Both the position numbers and the translations under genes were made by a program. A DNA stretch of 30,194 nucleotides, taken from an uncultured Bacilli bacterium. Lineage in GTDB: Bacteria > Bacillota_I > Bacilli_A > RF39 > UBA660. The notes below the pieces were generated by a model. It saw only the letters and a program-made list of their open reading frames with translations, had not been told where the DNA came from and did not search any database. The DNA lies in contig CALVPA010000016.1 in assembly GCA_944350395.1 (NCBI GenBank), positions 1 to 30,194 on the forward strand. The letters run 5' to 3'. Of the stretch, positions 22,524 to 30,194 are shown piece by piece (position 1 is the first letter of the stretch; the number at the start of each line of letters is the position of its first letter).

Positions 22524-22898
22524 ATGGCACGTATTAAAAATGTTGAACTACCAAATAATAAAAAAACTTTTATCGGTTTAACTCATATTTATGGAATCGG
22601 AATAGCAACTGCAAAAAAGATTTGTTTAGATGCAAAAGTCGATGAAAATAAGAAAATTGGTGAATTATCTAACGAAGAAATCGCTCAAATTCGTAGTGAA
22701 ATCGACAAATATATGGTTGAAGGAGATCTTCGCCGTGAAGTTCAAACTAATATAAAAAATAAAATGGAAATTAATTCCTATCAAGGCGTTAGACATAAAA
22801 AAGGATTACCTGTTAGAGGTCAGAGAACTAGTAGAAATGCTAAAACTCGTAAGGGTAAAGGTAAAGTAGTTGCAAATAAGAAAAAAGTAGGTAAATAG
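22524..22898 (+). CDS. rpsM: Ribosomal protein uS13
   Basis: A 124-residue 30S head protein contacting the P-site tRNA and 50S. H-I-Y-G-I-G-x-x-x-A, L-R-R-E-V and R-H-x-K-G-L-P-V-R-G-Q-R-T-x-x-N-A-x-T-R-K-G are standard. Ends at TAG. Confidence 0.98.
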   Translation: MARIKNVELPNNKKTFIGLTHIYGIGIATAKKICLDAKVDENKKIGELSNEEIAQIRSEIDKYMVEGDLRREVQTNIKNKMEINSYQGVRHKKGLPVRGQRTSRNAKTRKGKGKVVANKKKVGK

Positions 22899-22908
22899 GA
22901 GGTAAATA

Positions 22909-23292
22909 ATGGCTTATAATAGAAGAAAAAGAAAAGTAAAGAAGACTGTTGTCGAAGGACAAGCTCATATCCATTCTACTTATAACAATACTGTCGTAAC
23001 TATCACTGACAACGATGGAAACGTTATTAGCTGGGCATCTGCTGGTACTATCGGATATAAGGGTTCTAAGAAGAAAACTCCTTATGCCGCTGGTATGAGT
23101 GCTGAAGCTTGTGGTAAAGTAGCTGCCGATATGGGTATGAAAAAGGTAGAAGTATTCGTAAAGGGCCTAGGTAGCGGAAGAGAAAATGCTATCCGCAGTT
23201 TACAAACAGCTGGACTTGAAATAACAGCAATAAACGATGTTACACCAGTTCCACACAACGGTTGTAGACCACCAAAACGTCCAAGAAATTAG
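22909..23292 (+). CDS. rpsK: Ribosomal protein uS11
   Basis: A 127-residue platform protein. G-Q-A-H-I-H-S-T-Y-N-N-T-V-V-T-I-T-D, G-S-G-R-E-N-A-I-R-S-L and P-V-P-H-N-G-C-R-P-P-K-R are conserved. Ends at TAG. Confidence 0.98.
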   Translation: MAYNRRKRKVKKTVVEGQAHIHSTYNNTVVTITDNDGNVISWASAGTIGYKGSKKKTPYAAGMSAEACGKVAADMGMKKVEVFVKGLGSGRENAIRSLQTAGLEITAINDVTPVPHNGCRPPKRPRN

Positions 23293-23307
23293 TAAAGGGG
23301 TGAAATA

Positions 23308-24258
23308 ATGACATTAAATTTTGAAAAACCTGATTATAAAATAAAAGAATATAATGAGAGTAACTTTTACGGAAAGTTTGAACTAGAACCTCTTGAAAGA
23401 GGATTTGGTACTACAATAGGTAATGCACTTAGACGTGTAATGCTTTCTAGTTTACCAGGATCAGCAATTACATCTGTTAAAATCGAAGGTGTAATGCACG
23501 AATTTCAAAAAATAGATGGAGTAATCGAAGATGTCACAGCTATCGTTTTAAATTTAAAGAGTGTAGTTATAAAGAATCATTCTAACGAAGCAAAGACTGT
23601 TCACCTAGTTGCTAAAGAAGAGGGGCCTGTTAAGGCTGGAGATATCGAATGTGATGCAGATATAGAGATAGTTAATCCAGATTTAGTCATCGCTAATATT
23701 GCGAAGGGCGGATCTTTAGATATGACTATGACTATAGGATGTGGACGTGGATATGTAGACGCCGCTGCTAATAAAGCATTATTAGGTGCAAGCATGCAAC
23801 CTGGTCAAATAACAATAGATAGTCTATATTCTCCTATCGAAAGAGTATATTTCGAAGTAGAAGGAGCACGTGTTGGACACAACGAAAACTTTGATAAACT
23901 CAATATGTATGTATATACTAATGGTTCGATTAGTCCTGAAGAAGCAATGGCACTTGCAGCTAAGATATTAGTAGAACACCTAAATATCATTTGCGATATA
24001 AACAACATTAGCGACCTGTCAGGAGTTATGGCAGAGAAGAAGGTAGACATCATAACTAAGACATTAGAAACTCCTATCGAAGAGATAGAATTCTCTGTAC
24101 GTACATATAACTGTCTAAAGAGAGCAAATATCAATACAGTTCAAGATTTAATAGACAAGAGAGAAGCAGAAGTTACTAAAATACGTAATTTAGGTAAAAA
24201 GTCATTAAAAGAAGTTTTGGATAAAGTAAACGAAATGGGACTTAAGTTCCACGAATAG
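23308..24258 (+). CDS. rpoA: RNA polymerase alpha subunit
   Basis: The 316-residue protein has the dimerising N-domain (G-F-G-T-T-I-G-N-A-L-R-R-V-M-L-S-S-L-P-G, 33-52) that nucleates the polymerase, and the C-domain with I-R-N-L-G-K-K-S-L-K-E-V near 290-302, which binds UP elements and activators. Full length; ends at TAG. GGGGTGA before its ATG is a good ribosome binding site. Confidence 0.99.
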   Translation: MTLNFEKPDYKIKEYNESNFYGKFELEPLERGFGTTIGNALRRVMLSSLPGSAITSVKIEGVMHEFQKIDGVIEDVTAIVLNLKSVVIKNHSNEAKTVHLVAKEEGPVKAGDIECDADIEIVNPDLVIANIAKGGSLDMTMTIGCGRGYVDAAANKALLGASMQPGQITIDSLYSPIERVYFEVEGARVGHNENFDKLNMYVYTNGSISPEEAMALAAKILVEHLNIICDINNISDLSGVMAEKKVDIITKTLETPIEEIEFSVRTYNCLKRANINTVQDLIDKREAEVTKIRNLGKKSLKEVLDKVNEMGLKFHE

Positions 24259-24276
24259 TAGAAAGTGAGAGTAAAG

Positions 24277-24615
24277 ATGAGAAAATTAAATAGAGAAACT
24301 CACATCAGAAGAAGTATTTTAGCAGGTCTAACTAAAACAGTAATCTCTAATGGTTATGTCGTAACTACTGAAGCCAGAGCTAAAGAAGTTCGTAAACTTG
24401 TCGATAAGATGATTACTTATGGTAAAAGAGGAACATTAGTTTCTAGAAGAAAAGCACTTGCTTTCTTACACAATGATTCAAGAGTTGTAGATATTATATT
24501 TAACGATTTAGCTAAGAAATACGAAGCTAGAAACGGTGGATATACTAGAATATTAAAGTTAAATGAAAGAAAAGGAGACGATGCTTTAGAAGTTCGTCTC
24601 GAATTAGTCGATTAA
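24277..24615 (+). CDS. rplQ: Ribosomal protein bL17
   Basis: The ATG at 24277 gives 112 residues beginning M-R-K-L-N-R, close to the family start; GTG 24265 is in frame but less likely. L-x-x-L-T-K-T-V-I, T-T-E-A-R-A-K-E-V-R-K-L-V-D-K and G-G-Y-T-R-I-L-K are typical. In most Bacillota the ECF transporter genes would follow; here they do not. Confidence 0.97.
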   Translation: MRKLNRETHIRRSILAGLTKTVISNGYVVTTEARAKEVRKLVDKMITYGKRGTLVSRRKALAFLHNDSRVVDIIFNDLAKKYEARNGGYTRILKLNERKGDDALEVRLELVD

Positions 24616-24616
24616 T

Positions 24617-24826
24617 TTGGAAAAAGACTATAGCTATTTGGACTCACTTGCTGGAGAAGTGTATGTCTATATTTATGACATAGTTATACACAAATATGAA
24701 AGCAAAGTAAGGAAAGAAATATTATCAGAAGAAATCAGTCGTTTAAACGATGAAGAATTTGATTATATTAAAAAATGGGTCAAAAATGCGTTCGATCAAT
24801 TAACACAGAAAAAGAGGAAAATTTAA
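24617..24826 (+). CDS. Small protein of unknown function at the operon end
   Basis: 69 residues, TTG start one base after the rplQ stop, no convincing ribosome binding site, so translation would rely on reinitiation from rplQ. It is acidic at the start, basic at the end, and predicted helical with no transmembrane segment (Y-V-Y-I-Y-D-I-V near 16-23; K-K-R-K-I at the end). I do not recognise the family. It ends in the terminator and overlaps the dgt-like gene tail by 4 bp. A real gene is likely because the frame fills the gap to the terminator exactly, but evidence is limited. Confidence 0.55.
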   Translation: MEKDYSYLDSLAGEVYVYIYDIVIHKYESKVRKEILSEEISRLNDEEFDYIKKWVKNAFDQLTQKKRKI

Positions 24827-24848
24827 ATTTTTTCCTCTTTTTTTTGTA
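24811..24848. terminator. Bidirectional terminator of the ribosomal operon and the dgt-like gene
   Basis: A 10-bp stem AAAGAGGAAA/TTTCCTCTTT with an AT-rich loop, itself palindromic, is followed by a run of eight T on the plus strand. On the minus strand the A-run before the stem supplies the T-run, so both converging units can end here. Confidence 0.85.
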
Positions 24849-25950
24849 ACATTAGATTATATTCTTTTTCTATAAAATCATCTGTCATTCCAGCCAAATA
24901 ATCGATAACTTTTCTTGTAACAGACGTATTATTTAAATATTTTTCACTCATATTAGATAAAAATATCTTGTTTATAGAACACTCTTTATCATTTATATTG
25001 TCCATATAATATAAAAATAGCTCATTAAATATTTTTTTATAGTGTTCGAGCGTTTCTTCGGTATTCGCTTTATAATAAATATTTTTATAATTAAATTTTT
25101 TTAATTTTACTATAGCTTTATAAACTTCGTCAGATAATTTTAAATAAGGTTTACCGATGCTGTTATAGATGATATCGAGAGTAATGGTATTTACTATTTC
25201 TCTGTTTGTATGACCTAAAATGTCTGTTATCTCTTTTGGAACCGAATTTTCTTTTAAAACGCCTAATCTTATAGCATCTTCTATATCCCTTCCTAAATAT
25301 GCAATCATATCAGATACTCTTACTACACACCCTTCCAAAGTCATGGGCTTTAATCTTTTTATGATGTTCTCATCTTTATAACAGGCATAGTATTCATTTA
25401 AAAATTCTTCTTTAGTTTTCTTTTTAGGATGATACTCACCTTCTATAAATTCTCCATTGTGACAAAGTATTCCGTCTAGTGTTTGCACGGTTATATTGGT
25501 ACCTAATCCGTTATTTTCAAGATTCATAAGTTCTCTTACGCTTTCGAAAAAATAAAAAAAAATCGTACCATCATATTTTTGGCTTATCTCATTTAATATA
25601 TGCTCTCCAGGATGTCCGAAAGGAACGTGACCTATATCGTGTCCTAAAGCGATTGCCTCTATTAAATCTTCATTTAATGAAAGTGCTCTACCGATAGTTC
25701 TCGCAATTTTGCTCACAAGTTGCACATGTATTACGCGCTTACTGATATTGTCATTTTGCCAGTGCGTAAAAACTTGAGTTTTATCCGTATATCTAGTGTA
25801 AGATAAAGAATGGATTATGCGGTCGGTATCTCTAAAATAATTTGGTCTTATATCATCTTCTATAGATTCAAATCTTATCGCATCTTTATCTAAAGTAGCA
25901 TATTCAGATAAAGTCTTTTCATTTCTTAGCATAATACTTCTTATGTCCAT
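24823..25950 (-). CDS. dgt: HD-domain dGTP triphosphohydrolase-like protein
   Basis: The 375-residue protein carries the dGTPase HD signature: H75 in K-R-V-I-H-V, H104-D105 in A-L-G-H-D-I-G-H-V-P-F-G-H-P-G-E, and the later D in V-S-D-M-I-A-Y-L-G-R-D-I-E-D-A. Y-F-R-D-T-D-R-I-I-H-S matches the usual R-D-x-D-R-I-x-H-S. Such enzymes split dNTPs to nucleoside and triphosphate. I choose the ATG at 25950, 5 nt after AGGTGG; an in-frame GTG three codons earlier is too close to it. Residues around 130-142 (F-F-Y-F-F-E-S-V-R) replace the usual F-E-x-N-x-Q-S-x-R, so the clade may differ from canonical Dgt. Substrate is inferred. Confidence 0.85.
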   Translation of the reverse strand: MDIRSIMLRNEKTLSEYATLDKDAIRFESIEDDIRPNYFRDTDRIIHSLSYTRYTDKTQVFTHWQNDNISKRVIHVQLVSKIARTIGRALSLNEDLIEAIALGHDIGHVPFGHPGEHILNEISQKYDGTIFFYFFESVRELMNLENNGLGTNITVQTLDGILCHNGEFIEGEYHPKKKTKEEFLNEYYACYKDENIIKRLKPMTLEGCVVRVSDMIAYLGRDIEDAIRLGVLKENSVPKEITDILGHTNREIVNTITLDIIYNSIGKPYLKLSDEVYKAIVKLKKFNYKNIYYKANTEETLEHYKKIFNELFLYYMDNINDKECSINKIFLSNMSEKYLNNTSVTRKVIDYLAGMTDDFIEKEYNLMLQKKEEKI

Positions 25951-25967
25951 TTTTACCACCTAAAAAA

Positions 25968-25976
25968 ATTATACCA
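25968..25976 (-). promoter_or_regulatory. Extended -10 promoter of the dgt-like gene
   Basis: Reverse-strand TGGTATAAT fits TGnTATAAT and lies 18 bp before the ATG at 25950, leaving a short leader that holds the ribosome binding site. Confidence 0.65.
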
Positions 25977-25991
25977 TAATTCTATCAAATA

Positions 25992-26000
25992 TGCTAAAAT
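25992..26000 (+). promoter_or_regulatory. Extended -10 promoter of the polytopic membrane protein gene
   Basis: TGCTAAAAT (TGnTAnnAT form) lies 17 bp before the ATG at 26018, with GTGGGGGAG as ribosome binding site between. It is back to back with the dgt-like promoter. Confidence 0.5.
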
Positions 26001-26017
26001 GAAGTGGGGGAGTAGTT

Positions 26018-27379
26018 ATGAAGTTTATAAAAAAGAATTGGTATTACATAGTAGTTTTTATACTAGTATTTATACTATCTGCACTGTTTTCACCTTTAAA
26101 GAGTGATTGGTATTGGTCAAGTGTTGCTCCTTTTAAAGGATTTAATTCTTTTTTGAATATTTCATATGGAAAACTTTTGGGTAGCATTATATCAATACTT
26201 CTTACAAAATATAAACTTTTAAAAGTCATAACTTACTCGATTATAACTATTTCATTATTCGTGCTCATTAAAAACATAATAAATAAAAAAAATAACAATT
26301 TATTGTACGTGGGTATATGTTTATTTTTTCTTTTAGATAATATGCTTATTAATTCTACCTACGTATCTTTAAACGGATTTATAAATGAATTTTTAGGAAC
26401 GCTATTTGTACTAATATTAATAAATTTTATTTTGAAAAAAACTATTAATAAATTAAATATATTACTAATATTTATATTTGGATTAGTTTCTACACTCATA
26501 AGTTACAATGTGACAACTTTAATACTGATATTAGTAGTGACTCTATTTATAAACAAATATAGAGAAAAGGATAATTTTAAACATCTTTTATCTCTATTAT
26601 TCGGTACAATTACAGGCTTCTTAATTATGTTTATATCCAGTTCATACAGAGAAGTCTATTCATTTAATATAACTTATAATCTTTTTCACGAATTGATTCC
26701 TAAAATATTTAACATGAATTTTTTTATCATACTAATTTTAATAAGCCTTTTATTATTTTTAAGTATCAAGATATTTGTTAAAGGAACGTTTAAAAATAAA
26801 GTTTATGTCACTTTATCGATTACATCTATCACTGTCTTTTCTTTGGCGTACTTACTCAGTACAAACTATATCTTAAACTATATTTCCTATGTTTTATTTA
26901 CTGTATCAACTTTATATATCTTACTGCATGCGAATAACAGCAAGATATTCAAAGATAGAATAAAGATTTATTACACTGTAAAAATATTATACTTAATCAT
27001 CATATTATGTAATAGTACTATAAATACGTCTAATTTATTATTACCTTTTATATTAGATATAATGGTAATCTTAGAACTTATCAATTACGTTTTGCCAAAT
27101 GATTTTTTAAAGGGAATTTGGATAAGTTTTAGTATTTTATTACTTTTATCTAACACCTACATATATAGTAATGTATATAAAAAAAATACTGAGATGAATT
27201 GGTATATCAAAATACACTTAGAGTGCTCTATGTATGATGTATCTTTGCCTTCTAAATATGAAACAGTTTATTTGATAGATTACATACCTGAAAATGAAAG
27301 TGAAATTAAAAACTATATCGAATATTACGATATAGATATCGATTCCTGTAAAGATGTTAAAATCTATTTCAATCGTTAG
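26018..27379 (+). CDS. Polytopic membrane protein of unknown function (possibly DUF6056-like)
   Basis: 453 residues with about 11-12 hydrophobic helices, nearly end to end, and a short soluble C-terminal tail (about 400-453) with many Asp, Glu and Tyr. The first loop contains S-D-W-Y-W-S-S and then Y-G-K-L-L-G-S-I-I-S-I-L-L. This is reminiscent of the D-D-[YF]-W and G-R-Y-L-G-N-L blocks in DUF6056/GT-C-like membrane proteins, where an acidic first loop is catalytic. The match is only by eye. The gene overlaps the convergent permease gene by 11 bp at the 3' ends. I assign no function. Confidence 0.75.
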   Translation: MKFIKKNWYYIVVFILVFILSALFSPLKSDWYWSSVAPFKGFNSFLNISYGKLLGSIISILLTKYKLLKVITYSIITISLFVLIKNIINKKNNNLLYVGICLFFLLDNMLINSTYVSLNGFINEFLGTLFVLILINFILKKTINKLNILLIFIFGLVSTLISYNVTTLILILVVTLFINKYREKDNFKHLLSLLFGTITGFLIMFISSSYREVYSFNITYNLFHELIPKIFNMNFFIILILISLLLFLSIKIFVKGTFKNKVYVTLSITSITVFSLAYLLSTNYILNYISYVLFTVSTLYILLHANNSKIFKDRIKIYYTVKILYLIIILCNSTINTSNLLLPFILDIMVILELINYVLPNDFLKGIWISFSILLLLSNTYIYSNVYKKNTEMNWYIKIHLECSMYDVSLPSKYETVYLIDYIPENESEIKNYIEYYDIDIDSCKDVKIYFNR

Positions 27380-28124
27380 TGATATATTTTCTTTCTAATA
27401 CAGTTATCAACTTATAGATGACGTAAGACATGAGTACTAGTATCAAGATGCCGGTTATTACGAGATTGAGATTGAAAACCTGAGTACCATACAAGATGAT
27501 ATAACCTATTCCACTTTTACTGACCAAAAATTCTCCCATAATTACACCAATAAAAGTCAAAGATATATTTATCTTAAGAGAACTTACAATCGTGCTAAGA
27601 TTAGCTGGAATTACCAGTTTTGTAAGAATTTGATACTTAGTTGCTTTAAAAGTATTAAACAGTTTTATTTTTAATTCATCTGTGTGTATAAAACCGTTAT
27701 ATATAGTTATTATAGAAATTATAATGTTTGTAAGCAAAGCCATTACGATTATAGACTTTTGGTTAGCACCAGTCCATATTATTATTATGGGTCCAAGTGC
27801 TACTTTTGGTAGTGAGTTTAACATAGTAAGAAATGGGTCAAGTATATCTGCTATAAATTTATTTAGGTACATGATAATACTTATTACAAAAGCGATTATT
27901 GTACCTATAAAAAATGCGACAAATACTTCTTTAAAAGTAACTAATATATGGTTAAAAAGTTCTCCACTTTTTAGTAAATCTACTAGAGTAGTAAAAATTT
28001 TGGATGGAGAAGAGAATATAAAGGAATTTATTAATCCTGTTTCAGCGGCTATTTCCCATAGAATAAGAAGAGCTAGGACAGCGATAACTTGAATACACAA
28101 AACTTTTATCTTATATTTTGACAT
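27369..28124 (-). CDS. ABC transporter permease (nitrate/sulfonate/taurine/ThiX type)
   Basis: 251 residues with six predicted transmembrane helices and the binding-protein-dependent inner-membrane domain. The region before TM5 (P-A-N-L-S-T-I-V-S-S-L-K-I-N-I-S-L-T-F-I-G, then E-F-L-V-S-K-S-G-I-G) is the EAA-loop-containing block of the SsuC/TauC/ThiX family. Start overlaps the end of the ATPase gene by 14 bp, so the two are one transcript, ATPase first. No binding protein is next to them, so the substrate (sulfonate, taurine, pyrimidine precursor or other) cannot be stated. Confidence 0.9.
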   Translation of the reverse strand: MSKYKIKVLCIQVIAVLALLILWEIAAETGLINSFIFSSPSKIFTTLVDLLKSGELFNHILVTFKEVFVAFFIGTIIAFVISIIMYLNKFIADILDPFLTMLNSLPKVALGPIIIIWTGANQKSIIVMALLTNIIISIITIYNGFIHTDELKIKLFNTFKATKYQILTKLVIPANLSTIVSSLKINISLTFIGVIMGEFLVSKSGIGYIILYGTQVFNLNLVITGILILVLMSYVIYKLITVLERKYITND

Positions 28125-28860
28125 CTAAATCCCTCCAAATGACATTGTACATATTATTGAACTCTGGTAGAGTTCTTTTTTCTATAAAATTTAAATTTTT
28201 AGGAAATTTTAAATCATAGATATTTTTAACCTTACTAGGTCTAGAAGAGAGAACTACGACTCTGTCTGCAAAACAGAGTGCTTCTGCGATGTCATGGGTT
28301 ATTATTATAGTGGTCGTCTTGGTCTTTTTAATAAGGCGTTGTACGTCGTTTGAAATAGTGAGCCTTGTGTAATAATCTAAAGCACTAAATGGCTCATCTA
28401 AGAGCAAAATATCTGGTTTAATCGCTAAAGATCTTATGAGAGCAACTCTCTGTTTCATTCCGCCGGATAAAGACGCCGGCTTTTTATCTATGAAGTCTTT
28501 TAAACCGTACTCTTTTAACATTTTTTTAACTTCCTTAACGCTTTCTTCCGTTTTAATGTGCATCAAATCTAAACCTAAAGTTGCATTTTCTAGGACAGTT
28601 TTCCACGGCAAAAGGGCATCACTTTGAAGCATATAAGAAATCTTTGGACTATCTTTTGAAAAAGTGCATGTTCCACTAGTCTGTTTTATTAATCCTGCAA
28701 TTATGTTTAAGAGAGTGCTTTTTCCACATCCACTAGTACCGACGATGCCAATTATTTCACCTTCATTTATATCTAAACTTATGTCTTCTATCGCACATAT
28801 TTTTTCATCTTTTGAATCGAATGTTTTATTTAAATTTTTAATGGATAATAAACAATTCAT
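28111..28860 (-). CDS. ABC transporter ATP-binding protein (SsuB/TauB type)
   Basis: A complete ABC ATPase of 249 residues: Walker A G-T-S-G-C-G-K-S-T (41-49), Q-loop M-L-Q-S (77-80), the P-W-K-T-V-L-E-N block typical of SsuB/TauB, signature L-S-G-G-M-K-Q-R (131-138), Walker B I-L-L-L-D-E (151-156) and switch His189. Start chosen at the ATG (28860) about 7 nt after GTGGTGA; in-frame GTG codons upstream are less likely. It powers the permease encoded directly downstream. Confidence 0.93.
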   Translation of the reverse strand: MNCLLSIKNLNKTFDSKDEKICAIEDISLDINEGEIIGIVGTSGCGKSTLLNIIAGLIKQTSGTCTFSKDSPKISYMLQSDALLPWKTVLENATLGLDLMHIKTEESVKEVKKMLKEYGLKDFIDKKPASLSGGMKQRVALIRSLAIKPDILLLDEPFSALDYYTRLTISNDVQRLIKKTKTTTIIITHDIAEALCFADRVVVLSSRPSKVKNIYDLKFPKNLNFIEKRTLPEFNNMYNVIWRDLDVKI

Positions 28861-28995
28861 ATATTTCACCACTTACAATTTATTATATGTGAAAATTTAT
28901 AATTGGCACTTAGAGCATAATTGTAAAACAATTTATTATTTTACTTTTAATTTACGGTTTTTTGTGTAAAATATATGTGTAAATAGAATTAGTTA

Positions 28996-29004
28996 TGTTA
29001 TAAT
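28996..29004 (+). promoter_or_regulatory. Extended -10 promoter of the dehydrogenase gene
   Basis: TGTTATAAT fits TGnTATAAT perfectly, 27 bp before the ATG at 29032. The -35 region is weak. The sequence from 28873 to 28990 is very AT-rich and holds nothing else I recognise. Confidence 0.7.
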
Positions 29005-29031
29005 TTAAAAGAAAGTAGAGGAGAAAAACTT

Positions 29032-30057
29032 ATGAAGTGTGTAAAATTAGAAGATAAGAAAAAACTTGTCACTAGTGAAATAGAATCACCTGTAAGTAAG
29101 GATGGCTCTGTGGTGATAAAGGTTAAAGCTTGTGGAATATGTGGATCAGATATCCATTATTGGGATAGCGGAGAACCAAAAGGACTAGTGATGGGACACG
29201 AATTTGCAGGTGTAGTTACTGATCCTGGAAGCAGAACTGATTTGAAAGTTGGAGACAGAGTTACTGGTTTACCAATTTCTCCATGTGGAAAGTGCGAAGC
29301 ATGTAGAAGTGGAAATCCACAATATTGCAGATACACTTGGAGTGAGGCTGTAGGCCTAGCACTTACAAATCCAGGTGGTTATGCAGAATACACTAGTTGT
29401 AGAGCCGATATGGTACGCGCTATACCTGATGAGATGACTTTTGAAGAAGCTGCTATGGTCGAACCTTCAGCAGTAAGTTTGCATGCAGTAGCTTTAGCAG
29501 ATGTAAAAGTTGGAGCTAAAGTACTCGTCGTAGGTGGCGGTATAATAGGACTTATGGCATGTGAATTTGCTAAATTAGATGGTGCTAGTTATATAGCTAT
29601 GTTAGAGACTAATGAAGAAAGAGGACAAAAAGCAACAACTGTCGGTATGGCTACCGAATATTTCGATGCAAAAGATCCAGATATAGTAAAGAAACTTGTC
29701 GAAAAAACTGAAGGTGGATTCGACATAGTCATCGAATGCTGCGGAAATTCTGCTGCAGTAAGCGAAGCGATAATGGCAGTTAAACCAGGAGGTACTGTAG
29801 TTTTAGTAGGTGTATCATTAGGACCAGTTACAATTCCTGTAGTAGTTTCAGTTATGGGTGAAGTCACTATGAAAGGTGCAATTGCATATACAGAAAAAGA
29901 CTTCGATAACTGCATTGACTTGATATCTAGAAAATGTATAGATGTGGATAAATACATAGATGACATCGTACCTTTAGAGGATGCTAATAAATCTTTTGAA
30001 AGACTAACTAGTGGAAAAGATTCTGCAGTAAAAATAATATTTAATCCAGAAAAATAA
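29032..30057 (+). CDS. Zinc-dependent medium-chain dehydrogenase (sorbitol/threonine/butanediol DH-like)
   Basis: 341 residues of the MDR superfamily. Catalytic zinc ligands are C37 (C-G-I-C-G-S-D), H56-E57 (G-H-E-F-A-G) and E144 (V-E-P). The structural zinc lobe is C85, C88, C91, C99 (C-G-K-C-E-A-C-x7-C). The Rossmann motif V-G-G-G-I-I-G (167-173) is followed by the acidic E192 at the end of the second strand, favouring NAD over NADP. H-Y-W after G-S-D-I is typical of polyol dehydrogenases. It oxidises a secondary alcohol, but which one is uncertain. Start follows GAGGAG. An IS end begins 11 bp after its stop. Confidence 0.92.
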   Translation: MKCVKLEDKKKLVTSEIESPVSKDGSVVIKVKACGICGSDIHYWDSGEPKGLVMGHEFAGVVTDPGSRTDLKVGDRVTGLPISPCGKCEACRSGNPQYCRYTWSEAVGLALTNPGGYAEYTSCRADMVRAIPDEMTFEEAAMVEPSAVSLHAVALADVKVGAKVLVVGGGIIGLMACEFAKLDGASYIAMLETNEERGQKATTVGMATEYFDAKDPDIVKKLVEKTEGGFDIVIECCGNSAAVSEAIMAVKPGGTVVLVGVSLGPVTIPVVVSVMGEVTMKGAIAYTEKDFDNCIDLISRKCIDVDKYIDDIVPLEDANKSFERLTSGKDSAVKIIFNPEK

Positions 30058-30068
30058 AAGTTATACAA

Positions 30069-30194
30069 TGAACTGAACCCCAAAAGTTGGACAGTTTATA
30101 AATAACTTCTAATTAGAGGATTGTAACCTGTAATTTACAGGAGACAGTCCTTTTAATTTAACTTTAATTCTATCATAATTATAATAGTAAATAT
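30069..30194 (-). mobile_element. IS3-family insertion sequence, one end (runs off the window)
   Basis: The stretch starts with TGAACTGAACCCCAAAAGTT, which has the look of the terminal inverted repeats of the IS3 family (IS150 group). The transposase tail follows on the reverse strand. Only about 126 bp are in the window; the other end, the frameshift window and the direct repeats are outside. Confidence 0.8.
30109..30194 (-). CDS. IS3-family transposase OrfB, C-terminal end
   Basis: The reverse strand encodes Y-Y-Y-N-Y-D-R-I-K-V-K-L-K-G-L-S-P-V-N-Y-R and then ends at TAG (30109-30111). The Y-N-x-x-R-I-K-x-K-L-K-G-x-S-P-V-x-Y-R pattern is the typical C-terminus of the DDE transposase OrfB of IS3-family elements. 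The catalytic residues lie outside the window. The 5' part is cut off by the window edge, so it cannot be judged whether the gene is intact. Confidence 0.88.
   Translation of the reverse strand, partial: IYYYNYDRIKVKLKGLSPVNYRLQSSN

Noticed and set aside
29589..30083. Reverse-strand open frame of 164 codons across the dehydrogenase gene
   Set aside because: Antisense to conserved dehydrogenase codons and without recognisable protein features.

Overview
The window looks like a chromosomal segment of an AT-rich, low-GC Gram-positive (Bacillota, class Bacilli/Mollicutes-like) bacterium, probably an uncultivated host-associated lineage. The evidence is an AT-biased codon usage, the Bacillota-type S10-spc-alpha ribosomal cluster, a zinc-ribbon S14 of the Z type, strong AGGAGG ribosome binding sites, extended -10 promoters and a CIRCE-type heat-shock operator. 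UGA is a true stop here (the genes ending at 738, 9353 and 22166), so this is not a code-4 mycoplasma. The ribosomal cluster lacks the L30 gene, a loss shared with Mollicutes.

Positions 1-4400 are accessory DNA. First come the parts of a diversity-generating retroelement (DGR): the C-terminal part of a DUF6273-like target protein with a variable stretch (568-660), a hairpin on its stop codon (733-755), a highly structured noncoding stretch (756-1240) holding an AAY-rich template-repeat-like sequence (938-1033), and a 75-residue MutS-domain-I-like protein (1252-1479) of the kind reported as a DGR accessory. No reverse transcriptase is visible, and the template-like repeat also differs from the variable stretch at non-adenine positions. 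Next is a secreted, membrane-tethered amidase-signature protein. Then comes a type III toxin-antitoxin module: two perfect 36-bp tandem repeats (ToxI-type antitoxin RNA), a terminator hairpin and a ToxN-family endoribonuclease.

Positions 4389-10430 are housekeeping: tRNA-Asn, tmcAL (reverse strand), htpG behind a CIRCE operator, and a three-gene run of a GT4 glycosyltransferase, a guanine deaminase and a beta-helix/membrane protein. Positions 10470-24826 hold a long ribosomal operon: S10, L3, L4, L23, L2, S19, L22, S3, L16, L29, S17, L14, L24, L5, S14, S8, L6, L18, S5, L15, SecY, Adk, Map, IF-1, L36, S13, S11, RpoA, L17, then a small unknown gene. Genes are packed tightly, often with 1-nt overlaps. 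The S3 gene has an in-frame amber codon where the conserved third residue (Gln) belongs, although TAG ends many genes in this window.

The last part holds an HD-domain dGTPase-like protein (reverse), a polytopic membrane protein, an ABC permease/ATPase pair of the nitrate/sulfonate/taurine type without its binding protein (reverse), a zinc-dependent medium-chain dehydrogenase, and the terminal end of an IS3-family element running off the right edge.
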